Assembly: GCA_022826755.1 (NCBI GenBank)
Contig: JAJDUG010000026.1
Coordinates: 48,652-112,651, forward strand
Reading direction: 5' to 3'
DNA length: 64,000 nt
Origin: Acidobacteriota bacterium
Lineage (GTDB): Bacteria > Acidobacteriota > Terriglobia > Versatilivoradales > Versatilivoraceae
In this document: positions 28,797 through 36,960 of the stretch, one piece after another
Position numbering within the stretch: position 1 is the first letter of the stretch
Layout of the letters: the number at the start of each line of letters is the position of its first letter
Made by a program: the position numbers and the translations under genes
Notes under the pieces: model-generated
Told to the model about the DNA's origin: nothing
The model's input: the letters and a program-made list of their open reading frames with translations, nothing else
Database searches by the model: none

Positions 28797-29450
28797 ATGG
28801 CATTGACCAAGCGTCAATTTCGGGTGCTTGCTTTTCTGGATTCCTTTGTCCGCCGCAAAGGCTACTGCCCCAGCTACGATGAAGTCAGGAAAGCTCTGGG
28901 TCTCGCTTCGCTGGCGACGGTGCACAAACACATGAATACGCTGCAGCGAAAGGGCTATATTCGGCGCGATCCCAATCGGAGTCGTTCGATCGAAGTCATT
29001 GACCGGCGTCCAATGATCGAAGCGGAGGCCCTGAGTGCGAGAGGCGAGAACGATTCGGGACCAGAGTACAGGGCCGAGTCGCTGCCGTTGTTGGGTCGAA
29101 TCGCCGCCGGTCGGCCGGTTGAAGCCTTCGCCAACCGGGAGGCCCTGTCTTTGCGGGAGTTCGTCGGCAACAGGAATGTCTACGTCCTTCAGGTCAAGGG
29201 AGACTCCATGATAGAGGACCACATTTGCGATGGGGACTTTGTGGTGGTGGAGAGCACCAATCGCGCCGACAACGGAGATACGGTGGTTGCCCTGGTGGAA
29301 GGGAACGAAGCCACGCTGAAGCGCTTCTATCGCGAGAGGGATGGCCGCCTTCGACTTCAACCGGCCAACTCGTCCATGGCGCCGATCTTTATGGAGACAG
29401 GGGAATTGGAGATCCAAGGCAGGGTCATTGGGGTCCTGCGCAAGTATTAG
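28797..29450 (+). CDS. lexA: LexA SOS repressor
   Basis: A 217-residue transcriptional repressor with autocleavage. The winged helix N-terminus is ALTKRQFRVLAFLDSFVRRKGYCPSYDEVRKAL. The S24 peptidase domain follows, with cleavage site Ala104-Gly105 (R-I-A-A-G-R-P), catalytic Ser137 in GDSMIEDHI and Lys175 in ATLKRFY. All key residues are present, so RecA-stimulated autoproteolysis should work. A purine run (GGGGGG) stands 5 nt before the ATG. The next gene, a CCA-adding type enzyme, follows after 14 bp. Confidence 0.96.
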   Translation: MALTKRQFRVLAFLDSFVRRKGYCPSYDEVRKALGLASLATVHKHMNTLQRKGYIRRDPNRSRSIEVIDRRPMIEAEALSARGENDSGPEYRAESLPLLGRIAAGRPVEAFANREALSLREFVGNRNVYVLQVKGDSMIEDHICDGDFVVVESTNRADNGDTVVALVEGNEATLKRFYRERDGRLRLQPANSSMAPIFMETGELEIQGRVIGVLRKY

Positions 29451-29464
29451 CAGGTACTGGAACG

Positions 29465-30922
29465 ATGGCTGAAACGCCCTCATCGCAACCCTTCAGGAGT
29501 TCCGAGTCCTGTGCCGCCAGGATTGTCGAAAGGCTGCAGGCCGCGGGATTTTCGGCCTATTTCGTTGGGGGCTGTGTTCGGGATCGCCTGATGGGCATTG
29601 TCCCCAAGGACTATGACATCGCCACCAGCGCCCCGCCTCAGGAGGTGGGAAGGCTGTTTTCACGAACGGTCGCAGTCGGCGCGGCCTTCGGGGTGGTCCG
29701 GGTATTGGAGGAGGGAGGCAGCTACGAGGTGGCCACCTTTCGTTCCGACGGCCCCTATCCCGATGGCAGGCGTCCCGGTCGGGTCACCTATTCCACCGAC
29801 CCCAGGTTGGACGTGCAGCGCAGGGATTTCACCATCAATGGACTGCTCTACGATCCTTCTTCCAGGCAGGTCCTGGACTTTGTGGGAGGCCGGCAGGACA
29901 TCCGCTCCCGCGTCATTCGCACCATCGGTTCGGCCGAGCTCCGTTTCCGGGAAGACAAGCTTCGGTTGGTAAGGGCCGTTCGGTTCGCGGCTCGTTTCGG
30001 CTATGAACTGGAGACGGAGACGCTTGCTGCACTGCGAGACCAGGCCGAGGAGGTGGCTCAGGTGAGCCCCGAGCGCATTCGCGAGGAACTGGCCAGAATG
30101 CTGACGGAAGGCAATGCCGCCGCCGGGTTTCGCAGGTTGCAGGAGGTCGGGCTGCTGGTTCACCTGCTTCCCGAGGTGGTCGCTTTGCAAGGAGTTCCCC
30201 AGCCCCCCGAGTTTCACCCCGAAGGGGATTGCTGGGTGCACACGCTGCTGATGTTGGAACTGATGGACCGGTCCGGATCGAACAGGGAGAAAGTGCTCCG
30301 GGGGGTTGAAAGCCCGGACCTGCCGGGGGACCGGCCTGTTGCCCTGTCGAGCGTGCCGTATGGAAAGACATGGGTCTCCTATCCTTCGGTCACCCTGGCC
30401 ATGGGAGTCCTGTTGCACGACATCGGCAAGCCCTCGACCTTCGAGCGCAGGGATAGAATCCGCTTCAATGGCCATGCCGACGTTGGAGCCCGGATGGCGC
30501 TCAGGGTCTGTGAACGCCTCCGATTCAGCAGGAAGCAACAGGAGAGAATCACCGCGCTGGTCAGAGACCATCTGAAGTTCATCGACCTGCCACGGATGCG
30601 GCCCTCGACACTCAAGCGCTTCCTGGGCCAGGAGGGCTTCGAGGAGCATCTTGAGCTCCACCGCCTGGATTGCCTTGGGAGCCATGGAAATCTCGAAAAC
30701 TGGAGGCTGGCCGCGGCGACACTGGATCGTTCGGAACCCGAGGAACTCCACCCGCATCCAATCCTGACCGGCCATGACCTCATTCGAATGGGGTATACTC
30801 CCGGGCCGGTTTTCCGTGAGATTCTCAGTTCGTTGAGAGATGCTCAACTGGAGAATCGGGTGAAGACTCGCCGGCAGGCCCAAGCCTGGATATCGGCTCG
30901 ATTCGCCCCGGGTCCTCCCTGA
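29465..30922 (+). CDS. CCA tRNA nucleotidyltransferase / poly(A) polymerase family with HD domain
   Basis: A 485-residue class II nucleotidyltransferase. The start at 29465 puts the catalytic head close to the N-terminus: V-G-G-C-V-R-D (residues 34-40) and the metal-binding D-Y-D at 49-51. RRRDFTINGLLYDP-like and RLVRAVRFAARFGY segments follow. An HD-type domain is evident (LLHDIGKP...NGHADVGA...VRDHLKF). The family adds or repairs the 3' CCA of tRNA, or adds A residues; the two activities cannot be told apart by eye. It is placed between lexA and mutM in a repair-flavoured operon with short spacings. Confidence 0.9.
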   Translation: MAETPSSQPFRSSESCAARIVERLQAAGFSAYFVGGCVRDRLMGIVPKDYDIATSAPPQEVGRLFSRTVAVGAAFGVVRVLEEGGSYEVATFRSDGPYPDGRRPGRVTYSTDPRLDVQRRDFTINGLLYDPSSRQVLDFVGGRQDIRSRVIRTIGSAELRFREDKLRLVRAVRFAARFGYELETETLAALRDQAEEVAQVSPERIREELARMLTEGNAAAGFRRLQEVGLLVHLLPEVVALQGVPQPPEFHPEGDCWVHTLLMLELMDRSGSNREKVLRGVESPDLPGDRPVALSSVPYGKTWVSYPSVTLAMGVLLHDIGKPSTFERRDRIRFNGHADVGARMALRVCERLRFSRKQQERITALVRDHLKFIDLPRMRPSTLKRFLGQEGFEEHLELHRLDCLGSHGNLENWRLAAATLDRSEPEELHPHPILTGHDLIRMGYTPGPVFREILSSLRDAQLENRVKTRRQAQAWISARFAPGPP

Positions 30923-30966
30923 GGCCGCCCTCCGAGACAGGTCACCAATCCATTGCCGGGGATTGC

Positions 30967-31848
30967 ATGCCGGAGTTGCCTGAAGTTGAAACGATCCGGA
31001 TTGGACTTGCCGCCAGCGTCCTGGGGAAGACCATCTCCAAAGTGACCATCAGAAATGGGCGGATCGTGGTGCGTCCGCAGCCCGGCCGCTGGTCTCGAGC
31101 GCTCAAGGAGCAAACCATCCGGCAAGTCGCGCGCCGCGGCAAATTCCTCCTCTTCACCACCGATCGGTTTCGGTTGCTGGTGCACCTGGGCATGACGGGC
31201 CAGTTGACCTACCGCGACACGAGCAGAATCGATGACCCGAACTTTTTCGTCCATCCGCTGACCGGACTGCAGAAGGCCCGGCAACATGCCGTCGACAAGC
31301 ATACTCATCTGAGCCTCTATTTCACGGACGGAAATGCCATGCACTATCGGGACATCCGCCAGTTCGGCAAGTGGCGCCTCTACGGGATGGAAGAGTTCAA
31401 GCACGCCAGGGAATATTGGAGCCTGGGCATCGAGCCCTTTACCTCTCAGTATTCCTGGGCCCGCTTCCTGGCTGGACTGGAGGGCAGAAAGACCCGCATC
31501 AAGAGCCTGCTGCTGAATCAGCGCTTCGTGGCGGGCCTGGGAAATATCTACGTGGACGAGGCGCTGTTCGAAGCGGGTCTCCATCCGCTGCGGCGTTGCG
31601 AATCCTTGACGGAAGAGGAGAAGCGAAAGCTGTTTCGGTCCATCCCAAGGGTGCTCAAACGGGGCCTCAGGTACGGTGGCACCAGTTTTCAAAACTATAT
31701 CAACGCCCGGGGCGAGGCTGGGGCCAACCAGGAAAGGCTCAGAGTTTACGGGCGTACGGGGGAGCCCTGCCGTCGATGCCGCAGCCTGGTTTCACGGACC
31801 GTCGTGTCGCAGCGGGGCAGCCATTTCTGCCCGCAGTGCCAGAGATAA
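30967..31848 (+). CDS. mutM: Formamidopyrimidine-DNA glycosylase
   Basis: A 293-residue bifunctional DNA glycosylase/AP lyase removing 8-oxoguanine. The catalytic N-terminal Pro and Glu follow the initiator Met (MPELPEVETI). HLGMTGQL and LLNQRFVAGLGNIYVDEALF (H2TH) are intact, and the C-terminal zinc finger has C-R-R-C and C-P-Q-C. Length is slightly above typical because of a short insertion around FVHPLTGLQKARQ. It lies 44 bp after the CCA-type gene on the same strand. Confidence 0.95.
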   Translation: MPELPEVETIRIGLAASVLGKTISKVTIRNGRIVVRPQPGRWSRALKEQTIRQVARRGKFLLFTTDRFRLLVHLGMTGQLTYRDTSRIDDPNFFVHPLTGLQKARQHAVDKHTHLSLYFTDGNAMHYRDIRQFGKWRLYGMEEFKHAREYWSLGIEPFTSQYSWARFLAGLEGRKTRIKSLLLNQRFVAGLGNIYVDEALFEAGLHPLRRCESLTEEEKRKLFRSIPRVLKRGLRYGGTSFQNYINARGEAGANQERLRVYGRTGEPCRRCRSLVSRTVVSQRGSHFCPQCQR

Positions 31849-31850
31849 GT

Positions 31851-31960
31851 GGCGCCCCCGCCCCCCACGACGGGACGCATCATTCGAGAGTGAAACAGGG
31901 GGCGTTGATAAAGACGAACCACGAATGAACACGAACTCTTTTTTTCTGTTGTTTCATGCA
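31851..31960 (-). repeat. Dispersed repeat family B, internally deleted copy B2
   Basis: On the minus strand it reads left end (GAAACAACAGAAAAAAAGAG) joined directly to the right end (TTCGTGTTCATTCGTGGTTC, then GTTTCACTCTCGAATGATG and the GC-rich tail). Compared with B4 and B5 the whole middle is missing, as in MITE-like deletion derivatives. It lies between mutM and a convergent VWFA gene. Confidence 0.7.
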
Positions 31961-31998
31961 AGAGACGGCGGACCGGGTGTCGCTCAGGACTCAGGACA

Positions 31999-32952
31999 CT
32001 AGCGTCGGGGCGCTTCGTACCTTTTCAGGTGCCGGACCTGAAATTGGGGATGACTCACGGCCACCCGGATCTTTCTGGACTTGCCGTCTCTCCGGGGGTG
32101 GGTAGAGAGGTATTCCAGGACGAACCGGTTCTTGAGCCGGTAGGGCAGCATCTCCAGGGGGCCGGCGGCTTCTTCTTCCGTTTCCACGAAAAACACCGAT
32201 CCACCGGAATGGTCGGCGTAGACCTTGAGGGCCGAGCCCTTCACGTTCAGGATCTTGATGCGCGTCCTGAAACTGATGGCTCCGACTATACCCAGTGCGT
32301 AGACGGGATGACGGTGTCTGGCAATGTGACCCAGGGTTGCGGGGCCGGCGATATCCCGCCCTGCCGAGATGAACAGGATGGCGCGATTGGTGTTGCTGGC
32401 ACGCCGCAACTTGATCAGGGCCAAATCCAGAGCCAGTCCCATGTGCGGTCTGCCGCCGGTTGACAGGTTGTCGATGGCTTCCTCCGGATAATCCTCCGGG
32501 GCCATGTAATCGAGAAGCTCCTGGGATTCGCCACTGAAAGCGTTGACAAACAGTTCGTCCGGACTTTCCAGCTTGGCCGCCAAGCGCTTCAGCAGTTTCA
32601 GGGCCAATCGGATCCCATCCCCCTCCATGCTCCTGCTTACGTCTACCAGGACGCCAAGCGAGACGGGGGCGTTCCTCTCGAAACGGAGCCGAGTGATCTT
32701 CTGCAGCTTGTTTTTCTCGAAGACCTGGAAGTCGGCGGCTTGGAGGTTCTCGACCGGTTTCCCGTTCGGGTCGGTTACCGCCAGGTGGAGCGTCACAGGC
32801 AAGGGCCGGTCACCGGGACGAGCCGGGATTTGCAGGATCCCATGGGGGAACAGGAGAAGGCTGCACAGGAGAACCCCCTTGATCGGAAGCCGGACCCGAC
32901 GTCCGTTCCTGGAATGATTTCCGACCCGGTTGGGTTCAGGATTTTCCGGCAT
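31999..32952 (-). CDS. VWFA-related acidobacterial-type protein
   Basis: A 317-residue protein. A hydrophobic stretch near residues 25-42 (GVLLCSLLLFPHGILQI) is a likely signal peptide or anchor. A short beta domain follows (LHLAVTDPNGKPVENLQAADFQVFE), the usual preface of VWFA-related acidobacterial domains. The VWA domain has the MIDAS D-V-S-R-S in VLVDVSRSME. A C-terminal tail contains FVLEYLSTHPRRDGKSRKI, a pattern seen at the end of these proteins. It is encoded 13 bp after the HU gene on the same strand. Its molecular role is unknown. Confidence 0.8.
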   Translation of the reverse strand: MPENPEPNRVGNHSRNGRRVRLPIKGVLLCSLLLFPHGILQIPARPGDRPLPVTLHLAVTDPNGKPVENLQAADFQVFEKNKLQKITRLRFERNAPVSLGVLVDVSRSMEGDGIRLALKLLKRLAAKLESPDELFVNAFSGESQELLDYMAPEDYPEEAIDNLSTGGRPHMGLALDLALIKLRRASNTNRAILFISAGRDIAGPATLGHIARHRHPVYALGIVGAISFRTRIKILNVKGSALKVYADHSGGSVFFVETEEEAAGPLEMLPYRLKNRFVLEYLSTHPRRDGKSRKIRVAVSHPQFQVRHLKRYEAPRR

Positions 32953-32965
32953 TCAAGCCTTGTCG

Positions 32966-33253
32966 CTAGCGTTTTTTCTTGCGGTTGACCGCAGCTTTCA
33001 GGTCGGCTCCGGGGGAGAACCTGGCGACCTTCTTGGCTTCGATCTTGATGGAGGTGCCTGTCTGGGGATTTCGACCGGTTCTGGCTTTCCGACTGCCTAC
33101 TGAAAAAGTCCCAAAGCCGACCAAGGTAACGCGATCGCCTTTTCTGAGTGCGCTCTGGATTCCCGCCAAGGCTGAATTGATGGCGGCGTCGGCCTGCGTC
33201 TTGTTGATTTTGGCATCCTTGGCGATTTTCTCAATAAGGTCGGCTTTATTCAC
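32966..33253 (-). CDS. HU-family DNA-binding protein
   Basis: A 95-residue bacterial histone-like protein. The start is GTG at 33253, chosen because AAGGAGGG precedes it and MNKADLIEKIAKDAKINKTQA is the standard N-terminus. GFGTFSVGSRKARTGRNPQTG, the DNA-wrapping arm with the conserved Asn-Pro, is intact. A very basic C-terminus (NRKKKR) is typical. It binds DNA as a dimer and bends it. A good promoter lies at 33344-33373. Confidence 0.95.
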   Translation of the reverse strand: MNKADLIEKIAKDAKINKTQADAAINSALAGIQSALRKGDRVTLVGFGTFSVGSRKARTGRNPQTGTSIKIEAKKVARFSPGADLKAAVNRKKKR

Positions 33254-33343
33254 GTCGTTCCCTCCTTGTTGGCCCGATATGGTGCGGAAAGCTGGCCTGG
33301 CCCCCCACATCTCTCACCGAGTCGCTGGGTATTAGGTGCGAGC

Positions 33344-33373
33344 TTTATATATTCCTGAGTTAAGCCTTGTCAA
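33344..33373 (-). promoter_or_regulatory. Predicted strong promoter of the HU gene
   Basis: On the minus strand, a perfect TTGACA (33368-33373) is followed by TATATA after 16 nt or TATAAA after 18 nt (33344-33351). It lies about 91 bp upstream of the HU GTG start, which fits a highly expressed nucleoid protein. Confidence 0.65.
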
Positions 33374-33475
33374 GGTCTATTCCGGGCACCGATCCGTCAC
33401 CAATGATCGGGGTCGAAAACCCGGATCACGGCGGTTTTCGCAGGCCTGCCGGGTATCGATTTCAAGGCTTGTTTT

Positions 33476-33790
33476 TCAGTCTTTCCGGTCTTGACGGGTC
33501 GATTCGGCGGAGCGCGAGTCCCGGGTCTCGGCCAACACGCCGTCCACCACACTGTAGCCACTGGAGTGGAAGATATCGGCGGTGCACACCACCGACACCT
33601 TTCGAGTTTCGCCTCGCAAGAACGGCTGCTCTTCGCCGAACTCGGGGTTTCCGGGCTCCACCGGCCAGACGATGCGTCCATTGAAGTGCACCACCACCTC
33701 CAGGCGTGCGCCGCAGGCTTTGCAGACGAACCTGCCCGGACTCCCTGGCCGCAGGTCTCTCTGGAATCCGTGGGAATTGGACCCTGACAT
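33476..33790 (-). CDS. Small zinc-ribbon-like hypothetical protein
   Basis: A 104-residue protein with no recognised family. F-V-C-K-A-C-G near residues 21-27 is a CxxC knuckle. A single further Cys (VVCTAD) is present, so a complete four-Cys ribbon is not obvious. The middle has VVVHFNGRIVW. GGAG stands 9 nt upstream of the ATG, which supports a real gene. It sits between the HU promoter and the large repeat cluster on the minus strand. The C-terminus is polar and probably disordered. Confidence 0.5.
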   Translation of the reverse strand: MSGSNSHGFQRDLRPGSPGRFVCKACGARLEVVVHFNGRIVWPVEPGNPEFGEEQPFLRGETRKVSVVCTADIFHSSGYSVVDGVLAETRDSRSAESTRQDRKD

Positions 33791-33880
33791 GATTCACAGC
33801 TCCAAGTCAGACAGTTCTAAACCGTGAGGACACGGGCGCAGGGATCCTGCCTGGGTGATGCACCCAATTGTATCAGGCAA

Positions 33881-34190
33881 GTGGAGAGTGGAGAGTGGAG
33901 AGTGAAGAGTGAAGAGTGGAGAGTGAAGAGTGAAGAGTGAAGAGTGAAGAGTGAAGAGTGAAGAGTGAAGAGTGGAGAGTGGAGAGTGGAGAGTGGTCAG
34001 CGGAGGGTTTCGGGAACAGGCAAGCACCTGATGGCCTGACTGAGCTTATTGGAAGGACTGCGCCGAGACCGACAAGTTGCTTTGCATGCCGACTAAATAG
34101 CTCTTCACTCTCCACTCTTCACTTTTCGCCTGGGCGCGCCGCCGTCCCGTGCGATGGTGCGGCTCACAAGGGGCGAAACAGGGGTATTCC
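33881..34190 (+). repeat. Dispersed repeat family A, copy A3, with long GTGAAGA tandem array
   Basis: It begins with about 120 bp of nearly perfect 7-bp tandem units (GTGAAGA, GTGGAGA). The block GTCAGCGGAGGGTTTCGGGA, AACAGGCAAGC and a coding-like tail A-E-T-D-K-L-L before TAG follow, then TCTTCACTCTCCACTCTTCA and a CGCCTGGGCG block. Together with B3 this occupies the roughly 860 bp between the zinc-ribbon gene and moaDE. Open frames across it are repeat-derived and I do not call genes there. Confidence 0.8.
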
Positions 34191-34195
34191 AGGCA

Positions 34196-34556
34196 AGCCG
34201 GGCCCCGCCCCCGCGACGGGCGGATCATTCGAGGGAAAAACCCAATCGTCAAAAAAAGACGAACCACGAATGAACACGAATTCACACGAATACGGGTGGA
34301 CTCGGTCGAACGACCAGCGACACCGAAACGCTTCTGTAACTTCTGCACCCTTGCCATGACTTCGTGGATAACCCCTCGAAATCGATGGTCACACCCGCCA
34401 ATCGACACCTCATCAATCCGTTTATTGGTGTTCATTCGTGTCCATTGGTGGTTCGCCGTTTTCCTTGGCATCCCGTCACGGCTGACCTCAACGCCTTGGT
34501 GGCCCTTCGTCGTTCTTCGTGTGTCTTCGTGGATAACTCTTTTTTCGTTGTTTCAG
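34196..34556 (-). repeat. Dispersed repeat family B, copy B3 (inverted, different middle)
   Basis: It has recognisable ends on the minus strand: left end GAAACAACGAAAAAAGAGTT with ATCCACGAAGACACACGAAG, and right end ATTCGTGTTCATTCGTGGTT followed by the CTCGAATGATCCGCC block. The middle differs from the one shared by B4 and B5 and contains a second ATTCGTGTCCATTGGTGGTT-like motif, so it may be a nested composite. Confidence 0.7.
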
Positions 34557-34651
34557 ATGAGCCCGAAATCGACGTTCCTGTCCGGATGCCCCATAAACAC
34601 TGCGGGCTCAAGTGGATTTTGGCTTGACGGCGGACCGGATCTTGCCTTCCA

Positions 34652-35398
34652 ATGGTTTCCATGAAGGTTCGAATCCTCCTGTTTGCGCGGCTGAGGGATC
34701 TGCTCGGCACGGACAGTGTCGAATTGGACAGCCCGGATATCGAGTCGGTCGGGGATGCTTATCGAATCCTCCGTGCCCGACACCCCGAGTTGGAAGACTT
34801 CAGCCGCAGCCTCCTGGTCGCCGTGAATCAGGAATTTGCAGATTGGAACACACCAGTCGAGGAAGGGGATGAGTTGGCCCTGTTTCCACCCGTCAGTGGC
34901 GGCCAACCGCCAGCGGAAGCCGACTATCCCGTCGATGCGTCGGGAGATATCTACCGGATCGTCCGGGAAAGAATTCGAACCCGGGGACTGGTGTCTCAGC
35001 TCACCCGCGACCAGGATGGGGCCGCCGTCACCTTTTTCGGGATTGTCCGCAACAACACCCGCGGGCGCCGGACCACTCACTTGGTCTACGAGGCCTATGA
35101 GCCCATGGCCCTTCGCAAGATGCGCGAGATCGGAGAGTCCCTCCGGCAACGCTGGCAAATCGGCCAAGTGGGCATGGTCCATCGGTTGGGACGCTTGGAG
35201 ATCGGGGAAGTGAGTGTCGCCATCGTCATTACCTCACCGCATCGGGGGATCGCCTTCGAGTCCTGCCGGTATGCCATCGACCGGCTGAAGCAGACGGTGC
35301 CCATCTGGAAGAAGGAGTTCTTCGAGGACGGCGAAGTCTGGGTGGAAGGCGAGTTCCCTGCGGCTGAGGAAGGCCCGGCGCCGCCCGAGCTTGTTTGA
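34652..35398 (+). CDS. Molybdopterin synthase MoaD-MoaE fusion protein
   Basis: A 248-residue two-domain protein. Residues 1-84 are a MoaD ubiquitin-like sulfur carrier (MKVRILLFARLRDLLG ... DELALFPPVSGG). Residues about 95-240 are MoaE: VTFFGIVRNNTRGRRTTHLVYEAYEPMALRKM, VHRLGRLEIGEVSV, and the active-site region VPIWKKEFFEDGEVWVEGE. The enzyme adds two sulfurs to precursor Z (cPMP). Gly83-Gly84, which must be a free C-terminus to carry thiocarboxylate, is internal, so processing is expected as known for mycobacterial MoaX. Start ATG 34652 or 34661. The stop codon lies inside the left end of repeat B4. Confidence 0.9.
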   Translation: MVSMKVRILLFARLRDLLGTDSVELDSPDIESVGDAYRILRARHPELEDFSRSLLVAVNQEFADWNTPVEEGDELALFPPVSGGQPPAEADYPVDASGDIYRIVRERIRTRGLVSQLTRDQDGAAVTFFGIVRNNTRGRRTTHLVYEAYEPMALRKMREIGESLRQRWQIGQVGMVHRLGRLEIGEVSVAIVITSPHRGIAFESCRYAIDRLKQTVPIWKKEFFEDGEVWVEGEFPAAEEGPAPPELV

Positions 35399-35780
35399 AA
35401 CAACAGAAAAAAGAGTTATTCACGAAGACACACGAAGGACTACGAAGACACACGAAGAAAGACAATGTTCTTGACCCACTCAAAGGGAACGCCCCTTGGG
35501 TTCGGGTGAGGGAAACGCAGCCAGTCGGCTTCCCGTGCCACAGCCTCTCGTCCGGTTAATCCTGTGCATCCTGTGTATCCATGTTCAATAGTTGGATAAC
35601 CGGATCAACGGGACAGGGTCCTGGTTGCCGATAGGCCACGAAGAAAACCCGAAAGAGAACCATTCGTATTCGTGCCTATTCGTGTTCATTGGTGGTTCGT
35701 CTTTATCAACGCCCCCCGGTTTCACTCTCGAATGATCCGCCCGTCGTGGAGGGCGGGGGCGCGGCTTGTTTGAAACAACC
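35389..35780 (+). repeat. Dispersed repeat family B, full-length copy B4
   Basis: About 390 bp bounded by two direct copies of GCTTGTTTGAAACAAC, each a near-perfect inverted repeat TTGTTT-G-AAACAA. Inside, in order, are AGAGTTATTCACGAAGACAC with CGAAG repeats, a middle with GACCCACTCAAAGGGAACG and ATCCTGTGCATCCTGTGTAT, then ATTCGTGCCTATTCGTGTTC with TGGTGGTTCGTC, and the CTCGAATGATCCGCC block with a GC-rich core. Copy B5 matches it along almost its whole length. Confidence 0.8.
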
Positions 35781-35832
35781 CGGCCACCTGGCGATTCATC
35801 AGAGGTTTGAAGAAACGCCAGGTCGTCGAACC

Positions 35833-36801
35833 ATGCCCGCCACCAATCCCCCTTGGAGTTCGAGACTCACACCCTTTTTGTTCGGGACTGCGCTCTGCCT
35901 GCTGGATGCCGGTGTGTCGCCGGCCCCCGCCCAAGTATCACCGGATCGGGACTACAGGCTGGTTGTCGACGTCGACCTGGTTACAGTGCTGGCCTCGGTG
36001 ACAACGGACAAGGGCGCCTTGGCCGCAGGGCTCGGCCGGAAGGACTTTCACCTCTTCGAAGACGGAACTCCTCAGGAGATCGCTCTCTTTGCCAGGGAGT
36101 CCGACCGGTCCCTGAGGCTTCAGCTTCTGTTTGACAGCTCTCTGAGCATCACCACCGAGCTGGGGTCTCAGCAGGAAGCGGCCATCGACTTTCTGCGGGT
36201 GGTGGTGAAACCAAGGGATCGCGTATCGATCCTGCAGGTGTCCGAAGACGTGGTTGAGCTGGTGCGGGAGACCTCCCGTCCCAAGGCCATGGCCAAGGCG
36301 CTCCGCTCCATCCGTCCGCGAGGTGGAACGTCGCTGTACGACGCCGTCTATCTGGCCTCGCAAGCACTTTCGTTGTCTCGAGGGCGCAGGGTAATCCTGA
36401 TTATCTCGGATGGTACCGATACCACCAGCAAGATTTCGATGGAGGAGTGCCTCCGACAGGTGCTTGCGTCCGAGGCCGTTGTCTACGTCTTGCTGGTACA
36501 GCCCATCAAGAGCGAAGCCGGACGGAATCTGGCCGGGGAGCGCAGTATGATCTACCTCACTCGGGAAACCGGAGGAAAGACCTTTCCGGTCGCATCTCCT
36601 GAAGCCTTGCGGGAGTCCTTTGCGCGGATCGGAGAAGAGTTGCGGACCCAGTACCTGCTGGGTTACTACCCCCGGCACGAACGGGAACCGGAAAAGTTCC
36701 GCAGGATCCGGATCGAGGTGGACCTCGCCGGCGCCCAGGTGAGAGCGCGCAGCGGCTACCATGCAGCCGTTGAACCGCGCCGGCCCGCCGCCGCCCGATA
36801 G
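35833..36801 (+). CDS. VWFA-related acidobacterial-type protein
   Basis: 322 residues from ATG 35833. An in-frame start at 35689 would translate repeat B4 and is rejected. A signal peptide (LTPFLFGTALCLLDAGVSPAPAQ) is followed by the preface domain (LVVDVDLVTVLASVTTDKGALAAGLGRKDFHLFEDG). The VWA domain has MIDAS D-S-S-L-S, the Thr in RPRGGTSLYDAVY and IISDGTDTTSK, all intact. A C-terminal module has LRTQYLLGYYP and FRRIRIEV, the usual ending of TIGR03436-like proteins. It is probably exported. The molecular role is unknown. It is separate in sequence from the other VWFA protein in the window. Confidence 0.85.
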   Translation: MPATNPPWSSRLTPFLFGTALCLLDAGVSPAPAQVSPDRDYRLVVDVDLVTVLASVTTDKGALAAGLGRKDFHLFEDGTPQEIALFARESDRSLRLQLLFDSSLSITTELGSQQEAAIDFLRVVVKPRDRVSILQVSEDVVELVRETSRPKAMAKALRSIRPRGGTSLYDAVYLASQALSLSRGRRVILIISDGTDTTSKISMEECLRQVLASEAVVYVLLVQPIKSEAGRNLAGERSMIYLTRETGGKTFPVASPEALRESFARIGEELRTQYLLGYYPRHEREPEKFRRIRIEVDLAGAQVRARSGYHAAVEPRRPAAAR

Positions 36802-36824
36802 GCCATCCCCCGGCAAATAACCTT

Positions 36825-36853
36825 TTGTCAACGACCGGCATTGCGGGTATAGT
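36825..36853 (+). promoter_or_regulatory. Predicted promoter of the type III PKS gene
   Basis: TTGTCA (36825-36830), a 17-nt spacer and TATAGT (36848-36853) stand about 107 bp before the PKS start. This suggests the PKS is transcribed on its own and not by readthrough from the VWFA gene. Confidence 0.6.
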
Positions 36854-36960
36854 ACTCGGGCGATTCAACAAGAGAACCCTGGAGTTTGCCTCCGACAGCA
36901 ACACCGTCGCGCCCAATGCGGTAACCCGGGTATTCCCGTGAACGACTAAAGGACCGCACG

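Noticed and set aside
33881..34001. CRISPR-like array
   Set aside because: Units are 7-bp direct repeats without spacers; no cas gene is near.
33958..34471. Open frames of 130-140 codons in the A3/B3 repeat cluster
   Set aside because: Composition follows the repeats, and no start signal or family is found.
35400..35425. DnaA-box-like TTATTCACG and TTATCCACG (also near 41350 and 50203) suggesting an origin
   Set aside because: They are part of the dispersed family B left end, occur at many places, and no dnaA, dnaN or AT-rich unwinding element is near.
35689..35832. N-terminal extension of the VWFA gene
   Set aside because: It translates repeat B4; the signal peptide begins after ATG 35833.
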